DNA of 64,000 nucleotides, taken from the NCBI RefSeq assembly GCF_001613795.1, contig NZ_LPVZ01000004.1, positions 22,575-86,574 on the forward strand, read 5' to 3'. Of this stretch, positions 47,001 to 56,209 are shown in pieces. Positions within the stretch are counted from its first letter, which is position 1. Every line of letters starts with the position of its first letter. Under the pieces are notes generated by a model. It saw only the letters and a list, made by a program, of their open reading frames with translations. It was not told the DNA's origin and did not search any database. The position numbers and the translations under genes were made by a program. The DNA comes from Thalassospira sp. MCCC 1A01148 (GTDB lineage Bacteria; Pseudomonadota; Alphaproteobacteria; Rhodospirillales; Thalassospiraceae).

Positions 47001-48333
47001 ATACCCCACCCGAACGTCCGTTTTCTACGCGCTTCCGGCGATGGCGGCCGCCGTGCCAACCATCCCGGCCTATGTGTTGTTGCCCAGTTACTATGGCGAT
47101 GACCTTGGCCTTGGTTTGGCGGTGACCGGCATTGTCCTGTTGCTGGTGCGTGTGATCGATATGCTGACCGACCCGGTGGTCGGCTGGTTGTCAGACAAAA
47201 CGGGCAATCGCAAGCTGTGGACCGGGCTTGGGGCGGTGATTGCCGGGATTGGGCTTTGGTATTTGTTCAGCCCGCCAGCACAGCCAAGTGCGCTTTATCT
47301 TCTTATCTGGGCCAGTGTGCTGTTTCTCGGCTGGACGATGTTTCAGGTGCCTTACCTTGCCTGGGGGGCGGATCTTTCAGGCGATTATAAAAAACGCACA
47401 TCTCTGACGGCCCTGCGCGAAGGTGCGGGGCTGATCGGGATTGTGCTGGCGGGTGCCATTCCGGTTCTGATTAACGCGCCAGATCGGGCCGCCGAAATTC
47501 AAACCCTGGCCATCGTGACGCTGACGTTGGGGGCTGTCTTCGTGGCTCTTTTGATCTGGCAGGTGCCCGATCCGGTAGCGCAGCATAAACGCACAAAATC
47601 AAGCGCAGCGGGAATGGGATCAGGCAACCTTCTGGTCACTTTGCGCCTTGGCATCCGCAGCCTGCGCGACAATCGCCTGTTCATGCGCCTGCTGGCGGCA
47701 TGGATGATCAATGGACTGGCGGCTGGCTTGCCGGCGGTCTGCTTTCCGCTTTTTGTCCGCTATTACCTTGAGCTGGGTCAGGATAGCGAGAATATCCTGA
47801 TCCTGCTTTATTTCGCGGCTGCCATCATCGCCATTCCGCTTTGGGTGTTCATGGCAGGCCGGATTGGCAAGCATCGTGTGTGGTGTCTGGCCATGGTGAT
47901 GGCGATCATTGCCTTTGTCTTTGTCCCGCTTCTGGATGCCGGTGATTTTGGCGCTTTTGCCGTCATATGCCTTGTCACCGGCGCGGCATTGGGGGCGGAT
48001 CTTGCCCTGCCGCCTGCCATTCAGGCCGATGTGGATGATTGGGATCGATACCGGTTTGGGGTACGGCGCACCGCCCTTTTGTTTGCCCTTTGGAACATGA
48101 CCAACAAGCTTGCCATGGCCCTGGCGGCCGGGATTGCGCTTCCGATATTGGGGGCCTTTGGCCTGACCGAGGGCGGGGATGAAAAAACCGGCGCATTGGT
48201 TGTGCTGGTTTTGATCTATGCCGTAATCCCCATCGTACTGAAAGCAGGAGCAATCGGGATGATGTGGCGTTTTCCATTGGACAGCACGCATCAGGTTGCC
48301 ATTCGTCGGCGCCTTTCACGCCGCACCGTTTGA
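46987..48333 (+). CDS. MFS transporter, GPH/MelB-like, in lipid operon
   Basis: 448 residues, about 12 membrane helices. MelB-like loop GWLSDKTGNRKLWTGLG near 75, and YLAWGADLSGDYKKRTSLTALREG near 122. This MelB-like type accompanies COG2907/DUF1365/Cfa genes; whether it moves a sugar, a lipid or a head-group is unknown. Starts inside the methyltransferase gene, so coupled to it. Confidence 0.87.
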   Translation: MRPSEYPTRTSVFYALPAMAAAVPTIPAYVLLPSYYGDDLGLGLAVTGIVLLLVRVIDMLTDPVVGWLSDKTGNRKLWTGLGAVIAGIGLWYLFSPPAQPSALYLLIWASVLFLGWTMFQVPYLAWGADLSGDYKKRTSLTALREGAGLIGIVLAGAIPVLINAPDRAAEIQTLAIVTLTLGAVFVALLIWQVPDPVAQHKRTKSSAAGMGSGNLLVTLRLGIRSLRDNRLFMRLLAAWMINGLAAGLPAVCFPLFVRYYLELGQDSENILILLYFAAAIIAIPLWVFMAGRIGKHRVWCLAMVMAIIAFVFVPLLDAGDFGAFAVICLVTGAALGADLALPPAIQADVDDWDRYRFGVRRTALLFALWNMTNKLAMALAAGIALPILGAFGLTEGGDEKTGALVVLVLIYAVIPIVLKAGAIGMMWRFPLDSTHQVAIRRRLSRRTV

Positions 48334-48362
48334 TCTTGGGATGTCAGGACAGGAGAAAATCG

Positions 48363-48911
48363 ATGCTGCGAAATACCTTGGCGCTGTGTTTTTTGGTGCT
48401 TTTAGTCGGATGTGGGTCAATGAAACCGCAGGATTTTGCGCAAAAGGAACCCCGCTTCGATGTGTTTGATTACTTCGAAGGCAACAGCCGGGCTTGGGGA
48501 ATTTTCGAAGACCGGTTCGGGACGCTGCGCCGTCAGTTCACCGTTGAAATAACGGGAACGGTCGAGGACGGTGTTTTGACACTTGAAGAAGATTTTATCT
48601 ATGACGATGGCGAAACAGACCGCCGTGTGTGGGAGATCACCAAAACCGGTGAGCACTCCTATGAAGGGCGCGCTGATGACATTGTCGGGACCGCGATTGG
48701 CAGCCAGTATGGCAATGCGCTGAACTGGTCCTATGACATGGATCTCAAGGTCGGTGATGGCGCCTGGCGCGTCGGTTTCAATGACTGGATGTTCCTGCAG
48801 CCAGACGGTGTGTTGGTTAACCGGGCACGCGTGAAAAAGTGGGGCTTTGAGATCGGCGAAGTGACGCTGTTCTTTACGAAGGAGCAACCCGTCGTGCAAG
48901 CCGCTGAATGA
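48363..48911 (+). CDS. DUF3833 lipoprotein
   Basis: 182 residues. Lipoprotein signal with lipobox LVGC (Cys at about 18). DUF3833 body: FDVFDYFEGNSRAWGIFEDRFGTLRRQF, then DFIYDDGETDRRVW and NDWMFLQPDGVLVNRARVKKWGFEIGEVTLFF. Function unknown; envelope lipid-binding is plausible from its company. AGGAG lies before the ATG. Its 3' end overlaps the convergent SnoaL-like gene by 38 nt. Confidence 0.87.
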   Translation: MLRNTLALCFLVLLVGCGSMKPQDFAQKEPRFDVFDYFEGNSRAWGIFEDRFGTLRRQFTVEITGTVEDGVLTLEEDFIYDDGETDRRVWEITKTGEHSYEGRADDIVGTAIGSQYGNALNWSYDMDLKVGDGAWRVGFNDWMFLQPDGVLVNRARVKKWGFEIGEVTLFFTKEQPVVQAAE

Positions 48912-49320
48912 ACCAGCGCAGCACGGGAATCTTGGCATAAAAGTTTTGACCGGAATCCCAATGGTCAAAATGCGATGTCAGGCGCGAACCGTCCTGGTTA
49001 AAGGTGACTTCCGACATGCCGGTGAATTCCCAATCACCAATAACCTTTACCCGCGCACTGAATTGCCAACGCAAAAAACCGCGATCACCGTCAATCGCGC
49101 GATGGGTGACCACAAATCGCGGATGATCCGCATCGGTAAAGGCCTTTGCCAGATAGGCACAGACATTCTTTGGTCCCTGCACCGTGGTGAACGGATCGCA
49201 AAACACGAAATCCTCTGTCACCAGACCGTTTAGCTGATCGATCGTTTCGAGCGACAGGGTCGCGTAATAGTCTGCATATGCCGCCAGCAACTGGCGTTTG
49301 TTGTCGGAGATTTCGTTCAT
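48874..49320 (-). CDS. SnoaL-like / NTF2-fold protein
   Basis: 148 residues; an NTF2-like cone fold is indicated by LAAYADYYATLSLETIDQLNGLVTEDFVFCDPFTTVQGP and WEFTGMSEVTFNQDGSRLTSHFDHWD. Such proteins accompany the ChrR-linked lipid cluster in other bacteria. A small ligand-binding or isomerase-like role is possible. The start overlaps the SDR stop (ATGA). Confidence 0.83.
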   Translation of the reverse strand: MNEISDNKRQLLAAYADYYATLSLETIDQLNGLVTEDFVFCDPFTTVQGPKNVCAYLAKAFTDADHPRFVVTHRAIDGDRGFLRWQFSARVKVIGDWEFTGMSEVTFNQDGSRLTSHFDHWDSGQNFYAKIPVLRWFIQRLARRVAPS

Positions 49321-50084
49321 GCTCGGATCAGTTTGCGCATCAGTTTGAAGAAAAGTGGATAGGGCAAAATTCGGGTCAGCTTCAATTGCCGCACGAAGGG
49401 CGGTGGGAAGGCAATCTCGAATTTGTCACTGCCGCTTAGTCCGCGATAGATGAAATCCGCTGCTTGTTCCGGTTCAAGCAAATAGGGCATCTCAAAATCG
49501 TTTTTGTCGGTCAGTCGCGTTTTAACAAAACCCGGATTGATCACACGCAGCAACACACCACTACCGCTAAGTTCAGTATGGAGTGATTCACACAAGTTGA
49601 TCAAAGCGGCCTTTGTCGGGCCATAGGCCGATGCATTGGGCAGGCCGCGATAGCCCGCGACCGATGCCATTACGGCAATCTCGCCGGATTTGCGTGCCCG
49701 CATCTTGGCCAAAAGCGGCTCAAGGCAATTGACGATACCGACATAGTTGGTCTCGACATGGCTTCGGATGGTTTCGGCCGAAAATGCGCTTAACTTCATT
49801 GGTGAATAGATACCAGCAGCCAAAATCACCAGATCGGGCAGGCCAAACTTGTCTTCAACCGTGCCAAAGGCGGCATTAACCGCATTTGGATCGGTGATAT
49901 CGAGTGCTACCGGGGTTAAATCGGGCATTTCTGTCGCAAGTTCGTTCAGTTTGTCAGCATTTCGTGCCGAAATGATGATTTTCTGGTCCGGGGATGTCGG
50001 GTTTTCATGGAATTTGCGGGCCACTGCCGCGCCGATACCCGACGATGCTCCGATAATCCAGATGGTCTGGAAGTTCTTGCTCAT
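49317..50084 (-). CDS. SDR family oxidoreductase
   Basis: 255 residues, classical short-chain dehydrogenase: cofactor motif IIGASSGIGAAVARKF, NAG-like region reading ILAAGIYSP, catalytic Ser in VMASVAGYRG and Y-x3-K in ASAYGPTKAAL. NAD(P)-dependent alcohol/ketone substrate unknown. The start overlaps the upstream DUF6134 stop (ATGA). Confidence 0.9.
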   Translation of the reverse strand: MSKNFQTIWIIGASSGIGAAVARKFHENPTSPDQKIIISARNADKLNELATEMPDLTPVALDITDPNAVNAAFGTVEDKFGLPDLVILAAGIYSPMKLSAFSAETIRSHVETNYVGIVNCLEPLLAKMRARKSGEIAVMASVAGYRGLPNASAYGPTKAALINLCESLHTELSGSGVLLRVINPGFVKTRLTDKNDFEMPYLLEPEQAADFIYRGLSGSDKFEIAFPPPFVRQLKLTRILPYPLFFKLMRKLIRA

Positions 50085-50893
50085 TCCTCATCCTTTTGCG
50101 CGGTTTGTGTCGCGCAACTCATACAGCGATAGGTGATTTTCGATCCATCACGCGCATCGAACGCCAGACCGACCCAACGGCCATCAGCATCATACCATGC
50201 GGTGGTTTCAAGTTCGCCGTCATAGGTGAACCTTGTCGCCCGCAACGTTCCGTCCGTTGTGCGCAGCATTTCAGTCTCGTTTGCGCGGATATCAACTGTG
50301 TTTGCTTTGCCGGTGATGGTGTTAAGGACCGCATTGCTGTCCAGTACGCCGCAATGCCAGTGATCGGTTGGGAAAATGTCCCTTGGCAAAGCCCGCTCAC
50401 CATCCGGCCCATTGACGACAAGTGTTCCCTGATCATCAGCCTTGGCGACAACTTCTGTTTGGTCACCATCGTCATCAACCCGCACAGACAGCACAGCCAG
50501 TTGGTTATTTTGCCACAGGCTTTCGGACCGATAGGCAAAGCTATAGGCGTTAAAGCCCAAAAAGCTGATATCGATGTTACTTTGTGCAACCACCTGCAGT
50601 CCATCGCGGCCCTGATTGAACTGGACAACGTGGCTTCCGACCGGGGCGTCGTTGCGCCGGATCTGAAAACGAAGCTCGTTACCATACCGCTGGATCGGAT
50701 CAAATTTGCGGCAGGTATCAGTACCTTCGAAGGCCTGAGACAGTCTTGCTTGCTCTATGGGCGCGTTATCGCCTTGCGTTGCGGTTTGCGCGTTGGCTGC
50801 AAACGCAGTCAAAGAAACAACAATGCCGCCCACAAGGGTGCATCCGCCAAGCAGGGATGTTACCGGAGTTGCGCTATATGTCTTCATGATCAT
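50081..50893 (-). CDS. DUF6134 family exported protein
   Basis: About 270 residues with a signal peptide (TLVGGIVVSLTAFAANAQ). The body is beta-rich (FQIRRNDAPVGSHVVQF, YSFAYRSESLWQNNQL), typical of DUF6134, with a C-terminal C-x2-C in YRCMSCATQTAQ. First gene of the minus-strand operon with the SDR and SnoaL genes. ATG 50893 or 50887 are both possible; a promoter-like element ends at 50930, which excludes more upstream starts. Confidence 0.8.
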   Translation of the reverse strand: MIMKTYSATPVTSLLGGCTLVGGIVVSLTAFAANAQTATQGDNAPIEQARLSQAFEGTDTCRKFDPIQRYGNELRFQIRRNDAPVGSHVVQFNQGRDGLQVVAQSNIDISFLGFNAYSFAYRSESLWQNNQLAVLSVRVDDDGDQTEVVAKADDQGTLVVNGPDGERALPRDIFPTDHWHCGVLDSNAVLNTITGKANTVDIRANETEMLRTTDGTLRATRFTYDGELETTAWYDADGRWVGLAFDARDGSKITYRCMSCATQTAQKDEE

Positions 50894-50929
50894 GACCAAA
50901 TCCGGGTTGCAAAAGATATGCGTGCTTCT

Positions 50930-50958
50930 TGTTACGGATTGCACTGATCTGCGGATCA
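50930..50958 (-). promoter_or_regulatory. Candidate RpoE-dependent promoter of the DUF6134-SDR-SnoaL operon
   Basis: Minus strand TGATCC (50958-50953), 18 nt, TAACA (50934-50930). Same -35 and spacing as the rpoE element; predicted start of RNA about 30 nt before the ATG. Confidence 0.6.
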
Positions 50959-51024
50959 AACATCATGATCATTGCCCGCTATCGTTCGATGGGGTAAGCA
51001 GGGGCTCAACGGGCCCGCCCCGAA

Positions 51025-51828
51025 ATGAAAGGCCACGCCATGCTCCATCCGATTGCAGAAGACCTGATTGCGCATGTCCTGCACCGCGATTCCAACATCA
51101 TTGTGCTGAACAAGCCGCCGGGACTGGCATCGCATGGCGGGCCAAAGACCTATTTTCACGTTGATGCCTATCTGCCCGATCTGAAGTTTGGCATTCAGCC
51201 CGAACCGACGCTGGCGCATCGGCTCGACCGCGATACTGCCGGCTGCCTGTTGCTGTGCCGTCACCCGAAATCATCGAAAAAGATCACCCGCCTGTTCACC
51301 GAAAAGAAAATCGGCAAAACTTATTGGGCGGTGGTGCATGGCGCGATGGAAGAGGATCATGGTTTCATTGATGCGCCGATTGGCAAGGTCAATGATGAAA
51401 GCGGCTGGACCATGCTGGTCCACGAGGATGGGCAGCCGTCAAAAACCGAATACACCGTGCTGGGCCGTGGCAAGGACGCAGATGGTAATGATATCACCTG
51501 GCTTGAGCTTGTCCCCCATACCGGGCGGACACACCAGCTGCGTGTGCATCTTGATCATATCGGACATCCAGTGATTGGCGATCCGTTCTATGGCCGTGGT
51601 GATGAGCCGCCGATCTTTGGCGCGCCACCGACCCTGATGCTGCTATCGCGTCAGATTGTCGTGCCGTTCCATGCTGACCGTGATCCGGTAATTGTTGACG
51701 CACCGCCCCCCGAATTGATGCGTCCGGGGCTCGAAGCCTGCGGCTATGACGGCGACTACGCCGCGCATGCAAGCTCAATTGATGCTCAATACACCGGCGA
51801 TGATAGCGACGCTGAAGGCGGAGAGTAA
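51025..51828 (+). CDS. RluA-family pseudouridine synthase
   Basis: 267 residues. Catalytic motif HRLDRDTAGCLLLC (Asp near residue 69) and C-terminal GRTHQLRVHLDHIGHPVIGDPFYG are diagnostic. No S4 domain. Modifies uridines in rRNA or tRNA; the target is not predictable. Its 3' end overlaps the convergent AEC gene by 54 nt. Confidence 0.9.
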   Translation: MKGHAMLHPIAEDLIAHVLHRDSNIIVLNKPPGLASHGGPKTYFHVDAYLPDLKFGIQPEPTLAHRLDRDTAGCLLLCRHPKSSKKITRLFTEKKIGKTYWAVVHGAMEEDHGFIDAPIGKVNDESGWTMLVHEDGQPSKTEYTVLGRGKDADGNDITWLELVPHTGRTHQLRVHLDHIGHPVIGDPFYGRGDEPPIFGAPPTLMLLSRQIVVPFHADRDPVIVDAPPPELMRPGLEACGYDGDYAAHASSIDAQYTGDDSDAEGGE

Positions 51829-52701
51829 GGTTTCCAGCGTGATGATCGATGCCATCGCCTCGGCATCGCCATTGAGTTGGCGCGCCAGGATATAGGCATT
51901 GCCCGCACACGGCATCCCGGCATACAGAACCCCCATCGCCAGAACCATGCCCTCGACACCAGCAAGGTACAGGCAGACACCGGTAATAACCGGCAGCACT
52001 GCAAGCTTGATGGTGGTCGAAAGCGCAATCGCGCCAAGCGCCTTTTTGTCCATGATAAAGCGAAGCCCGGCCCCGACCGAAAGCAGGCTCAGCGGCAGGG
52101 CTGCGGTCTTGAACAGGGCAGCCGTATTTTCGATGGGCAGTGGAACGTGAATATTACTCACATTCAGGATCGCACCGGCTCCGGCGGCAATAATGATCGG
52201 GTTTTTGACAATCCCGCCCATGATGCGCTTAAGGTTGCTTTTCCCGCTGCTGAACGCGCTTAGGACAACCACACCAAGCATGTTGGTGGCAATCACCATT
52301 ACCGCAACAAAGATGATGGCAAGGGCAAGCCCCGCTGCCCCGTAAAGCGCATCGGCAACGGCGAGCAAGACATAGCTGTTGTAGCGAACCGACCCCTGAA
52401 AGATTGATGTGAAAAGCGGCGTGTCACGCGTAATCAGCGGTCGCAGCAAAAGCAGCGCAGCTGATAAACCAAGCGTTGCGGCCAAGGTAACGCCAACCGC
52501 AGTCCCGGCATCGCCACTGGAAAAATCTGCACGGTAAATCTCGACGATCAGAAGCGATGGCAACAACAGATAATAGGTCAGCCGGTCGATCCCGGCCCAG
52601 ATATCTGCCGCCTTGATCAGATATCGTTTCAGCGCCGCGCCGACCAGAATGGCGGCAAAGATCGGAAAGATCGCGGCGATGACATCATAAGCGAGCTGCA
52701 T
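51775..52701 (-). CDS. AEC family transporter (auxin efflux carrier-like)
   Basis: 308 residues, about ten membrane helices in two halves. Typical: IFAAILVGAALKRY near the N-terminus, FQGSVRYNSYVLLAVADALYG near 105 and the GMPCAGNAYILARQL end near 280. Bacterial members export or import malate and related organic acids; substrate unknown. Confidence 0.88.
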   Translation of the reverse strand: MQLAYDVIAAIFPIFAAILVGAALKRYLIKAADIWAGIDRLTYYLLLPSLLIVEIYRADFSSGDAGTAVGVTLAATLGLSAALLLLRPLITRDTPLFTSIFQGSVRYNSYVLLAVADALYGAAGLALAIIFVAVMVIATNMLGVVVLSAFSSGKSNLKRIMGGIVKNPIIIAAGAGAILNVSNIHVPLPIENTAALFKTAALPLSLLSVGAGLRFIMDKKALGAIALSTTIKLAVLPVITGVCLYLAGVEGMVLAMGVLYAGMPCAGNAYILARQLNGDAEAMASIITLETLLSAFSVAIIAGVLSIN

Positions 52702-52752
52702 GGTGGGTGGGGCGCTCCGGTGGCGAGAATCTCTGGCCGTGCTGTTTGGCGA

Positions 52753-53199
52753 CTAGACCTGTCGGTTGCTGTAATCGGCAAAGACCTGTTCCGGGGAATG
52801 ATCGCGATATTGTTCGCAGATTTCCTCGAACCTGGGATTGCTGATCAAAAGGTCCGCCGTGCTTTGATTGCACGCGATCGGCACTTCATACATGTTGGCC
52901 AGCCGGATCAGGGCACGGACATCAACATCGTGCGGCTGGGGTGTCATCGGGTCGGTGAAAAAGAACATGGCCTGCAATTCGCCGTGCGCAATCATCGAAC
53001 CCAATTGCTGATCGCCGCCAAACGGGCCGCTTTTAAGCGGCTGGACATCGAGTTCGGTGAAGCGTTCCTGCAAAACCCGCCCGGTGGTGCCGGTGGCAAA
53101 GATGCGCATATTGGCAAACACATCCTTGTGTTTTTCAAGCCAGTCAGCCATTTCGCGTTTGCGACGGTCGTGGGCAACCACGCCAACAGACAGCACCAT
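52753..53199 (-). CDS. mgsA: Methylglyoxal synthase
   Basis: 148 residues (E. coli 152). Converts dihydroxyacetone phosphate to methylglyoxal and phosphate. Catalytic region GGDQQLG with Asp63 (E. coli Asp71), plus FFTDPMTPQPHDVDVRAL with Asp83, His90 and Asp93 at the E. coli spacing. GGAGA lies before the ATG. 51 nt upstream of the AEC gene on the same strand. Confidence 0.95.
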   Translation of the reverse strand: MVLSVGVVAHDRRKREMADWLEKHKDVFANMRIFATGTTGRVLQERFTELDVQPLKSGPFGGDQQLGSMIAHGELQAMFFFTDPMTPQPHDVDVRALIRLANMYEVPIACNQSTADLLISNPRFEEICEQYRDHSPEQVFADYSNRQV

Positions 53200-53338
53200 T
53201 TTCGTTCTCCGGGCCAGTAAACAGGATTTGTCATACTAATCTGCAATCGTGCCCAGCGTCACCTGCCAAAAGTCCGACAATTACGCAAACCAGATAGAAC
53301 TGAAAGGCTTAGCGGTCTCATGCCGTCACCACAAAACA

Positions 53339-53368
53339 AAAAGGCCGCCTCAGTCGAGGCGGCCTTTT
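53339..53368 (-). terminator. Intrinsic terminator of the suc-lpd operon
   Basis: 13-bp perfect stem (AAAAGGCCGCCTC / reverse complement), 4-nt loop, with a long A-rich stretch on the plus strand giving a T-run on the minus strand. 22 nt after the lpd stop. Confidence 0.9.
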
Positions 53369-53389
53369 GCAGATCAGGAAACTGATCGA

Positions 53390-54796
53390 TTACATGTGGA
53401 TCGCGCGTTTGTCCGCGTCCAGCGCTGCTTCCTTGACGGACTCGCCAAGGGCAGGGTGGGCATGGCAGGTGCGTGCGATGTCTTCGGCAGACGCGCCGTA
53501 TTCCATCGCCAGAACCACTTCGGCAATCAGATCGCCCGCAGCCGGGCCGACAATATGCGCGCCGACAACACGGTGCGTTTTCTTGTCTTCGATGATTTTG
53601 ACAAAGCCTTCGGTGCTTTCCATTGCCTTGGCGCGACCGTTTGCGGTGAAGGGGAATTTGCCGACTTTGTAGTCTGCGCCTTCTTCCTTCAGCTGCTCTT
53701 CGGTTTTGCCAACAGCGGCAACTTCCGGCCAAGTGTAAACAACACCCGGGACCTTGCCGTAATCGACATGGCCTTCTTCGCCGGCAAGCATTTCTGCCAG
53801 GGCAACGCCATCTTCCTCGGCCTTGTGGGCCAGCATCGGACCAACGATGGTATCGCCAATCGCAAAGATGCCGCCAACATTGGTCTGGAAGTGTTCGTCG
53901 GTTTTGACACGACCACGGTCGTCAAGTTCAACACCGACATTATCCAGGCCAAGGCCATTGGTGTAGGGACGGCGACCGATGGCCACCAGAACCACGTCGG
54001 CTTTGAGTTCCTCTGCATCGCCGCCCTTGGACGGTTCAACAGTCAGGGTCACGCCGGACTTGGTGGTTTTGGCACCGGTAACCTTGTGGCCGAGTTTGAA
54101 TTCAAGGCCCTGCTTGGCGAAGATGCGCTGGGTCTGCTTGACCAGATCGCCATCCATGCCCGGCAGAATACGGTCAAGATATTCAACAACGGTAACTTCG
54201 GCACCCAGACGGCGCCACACGGAACCAAGCTCCAGACCGATCACGCCAGCGCCAATCACGACCATCTTCTTCGGCACTTTCGGAAGAACCAGGGCGCCGG
54301 TCGAGGAGACGATTTTCTCTTCGTCGATCTCGACACCCGGCAGCGGGGTAACTTCCGAACCCGTCGCGATGACGATGTTCTTGGCATTCAGGGTTTCTTC
54401 GCCACCATCAAGAAGGGCAACCTTGACCGAGGTCGGCGAGGTGATTTCGCCAGCACCTTTGACATAGGTAATCTTGTTCTTTTTGAACAGGAATTCGATG
54501 CCCTTGACATTGCTGTCAACGACCTTGTCCTTGCGCGCCATCATCTTTTCGATGTTGACCTTCGGCTTGGAGACTTCGATGCCGTGGGTATCGAAATGCT
54601 CGGTCGCTTCTTCGAACAGGTGCGAGGAATGCAGCAGGGCCTTGGACGGAATGCAGCCAATATTGAGGCAGGTGCCGCCAAGTGTGCCGCGTTTCTCAAC
54701 GCAGGCAACCTTAAGGCCAAGCTGTGCGGCGCGGATGGCGCATACGTAACCGCCAGGACCGCCACCGATCACGACAACGTCGTAGTTCTCACTCAT
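53390..54796 (-). CDS. lpd: Dihydrolipoyl dehydrogenase (E3)
   Basis: 468 residues, FAD disulfide reductase of the 2-oxoglutarate dehydrogenase complex. FAD motif [18 protein letters not shown], redox pair C43/C48 in [13 protein letters not shown], second dinucleotide motif [20 protein letters not shown] and catalytic His in [10 protein letters not shown]. Starts 24 nt after odhB. Confidence 0.96.
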   Translation of the reverse strand: MSENYDVVVIGGGPGGYVCAIRAAQLGLKVACVEKRGTLGGTCLNIGCIPSKALLHSSHLFEEATEHFDTHGIEVSKPKVNIEKMMARKDKVVDSNVKGIEFLFKKNKITYVKGAGEITSPTSVKVALLDGGEETLNAKNIVIATGSEVTPLPGVEIDEEKIVSSTGALVLPKVPKKMVVIGAGVIGLELGSVWRRLGAEVTVVEYLDRILPGMDGDLVKQTQRIFAKQGLEFKLGHKVTGAKTTKSGVTLTVEPSKGGDAEELKADVVLVAIGRRPYTNGLGLDNVGVELDDRGRVKTDEHFQTNVGGIFAIGDTIVGPMLAHKAEEDGVALAEMLAGEEGHVDYGKVPGVVYTWPEVAAVGKTEEQLKEEGADYKVGKFPFTANGRAKAMESTEGFVKIIEDKKTHRVVGAHIVGPAAGDLIAEVVLAMEYGASAEDIARTCHAHPALGESVKEAALDADKRAIHM

Positions 54797-54820
54797 GAGT
54801 TCTTTGATCCTTTTGTCTGA

Positions 54821-56101
54821 TCAGATGTCGAGCAGAATGCGTTCCGGGTTCTCGATGCATTCCTTGACGCGTACCAGGAAGGAAACGGCTTCGCGGCCGT
54901 CAATGATACGGTGGTCATAGGAAAGCGCGAGATACATCATCGGGCGAATTTCGACTTTGCCGTCGATTGCGACCGGGCGCATCTGGGTCTTGTGCATGCC
55001 AAGAATACCGGACTGCGGTGCATTCAGGATCGGCGATGACAGCAGCGAGCCAAAGACACCACCGTTCGAGATGGTGAAGGAACCGCCGGTCATTTCATCC
55101 ATGCCAAGTTTGCCGTCACGGGCACGCTTGCCGAAATCGACAATGGTGCTTTCCAGATCAGCAAAGGTTTTTTCCTCTGCCGAACGGATAACCGGAACGA
55201 CCAGACCCTGCGGGGTACCAACGGCAACGCCGATATCGCAGTAGTTCTTGTAGATGAAGCTGTTGCCGTCGATCTCGGCGTTAACAGCCGGCCATTCTTT
55301 CAGCGCCGTGGTGCAGGCCTTGATGAAGAAGGACATGAAGCCAAGCTTCACACCGTGTTTCTTCTCGAACCCGTCCTTGTACTTGTTACGGCAAGCCAGA
55401 AGGTTGGTCATGTCCACTTCGTTATAAGTGGTCAGCATGGCCGCAGTGTTCTGGGCTTCTTTCAGGCGGCGCGCGATGGTCTGGCGCAGCTTGGACATCT
55501 TGACGCGCTCTTCGCCGTCACGCAGTTCGCGTTCCGGTTTCGGAGCCGCCGGTGCGCTCGGTGCCGGTGCTGCAGCGCGGGACGCCGATCCGCCACCTTC
55601 AAGGAAGTTCAGAACGTCGCCCTTGGTCAGGCGGCCGTCTTTGCCCGTTGCCGGGATTTTCGACGGGTCAAGGTTCTTGTCTTCGACGAGTTTGCGAACC
55701 GCCGGTGCCAGCGGATGATCGCTGTTGGTGGTGGCTGCTTCTGCCGATGCGGCAGCCGGGGCTGCTTTCGGCTCTTCTTTTTTCTCGGCTTTTTTCGCAG
55801 CCGGGGCTTCTTCTGCCTTGGCTTCGGATTTTTCTTCAGCCGGTGCTTCGGCGGAGCCTTCGGCACCTTCGTCGATGTGCGCGATCAGTGCGCCAACTTC
55901 AACTTCGTCGCCTTCTTCAACAACCAGTTCGGCGATCGCACCCGCGACCGGGGCGTTGACTTCGACGGTGACCTTGTCGGTTTCAAGTTCGACAATCGGT
56001 TCATCGGCAGCAACAGCTTCGCCGACTTTTTTGTACCATTTGGCCACCGTGGCTTCGGTAACAGACTCGCCCAGTGCGGGAACTTTAACTTCAGTCGCCA
56101 T
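54821..56101 (-). CDS. odhB: 2-oxoglutarate dehydrogenase E2, dihydrolipoyl succinyltransferase
   Basis: 426 residues: lipoyl domain (K43 in [11 protein letters not shown]), Ala/Glu/Lys-rich linker (about 80-130), E3-binding domain ([19 protein letters not shown]), second linker, and the catalytic domain with H397-x3-D401-G in [13 protein letters not shown] 56101 has GAGGAAAAA directly upstream. Also called sucB. The open frame reaches 56146 but those codons look non-coding. Confidence 0.96.
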   Translation of the reverse strand: MATEVKVPALGESVTEATVAKWYKKVGEAVAADEPIVELETDKVTVEVNAPVAGAIAELVVEEGDEVEVGALIAHIDEGAEGSAEAPAEEKSEAKAEEAPAAKKAEKKEEPKAAPAAASAEAATTNSDHPLAPAVRKLVEDKNLDPSKIPATGKDGRLTKGDVLNFLEGGGSASRAAAPAPSAPAAPKPERELRDGEERVKMSKLRQTIARRLKEAQNTAAMLTTYNEVDMTNLLACRNKYKDGFEKKHGVKLGFMSFFIKACTTALKEWPAVNAEIDGNSFIYKNYCDIGVAVGTPQGLVVPVIRSAEEKTFADLESTIVDFGKRARDGKLGMDEMTGGSFTISNGGVFGSLLSSPILNAPQSGILGMHKTQMRPVAIDGKVEIRPMMYLALSYDHRIIDGREAVSFLVRVKECIENPERILLDI

Positions 56102-56172
56102 TTTTTCCTCGACCGTTTTTTCAATCAGGCAGTGTGGGTCTGCCAAGATACGAATGAATTCTAAATGAACGG

Positions 56173-56202
56173 ATCGAACGGGCGATTTCTCGCCCGTTCG
56201 AT
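56173..56202 (-). terminator. Perfect hairpin with GAAA loop between sucA and odhB
   Basis: 13-bp perfect stem; on the RNA (minus) strand the loop is GAAA, a stable tetraloop. 7 nt after the sucA stop and without a T-run, so more likely an RNA-processing or stability element than a full terminator. Confidence 0.65.
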
Positions 56203-56209
56203 GAAAGTG

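Noticed and set aside
53249..54820. 523-codon open frame on the plus strand opposite lpd
   Set aside because: Exactly antisense to a well-supported lpd gene; the translated product has no family likeness and arises from codon bias on the opposite strand.
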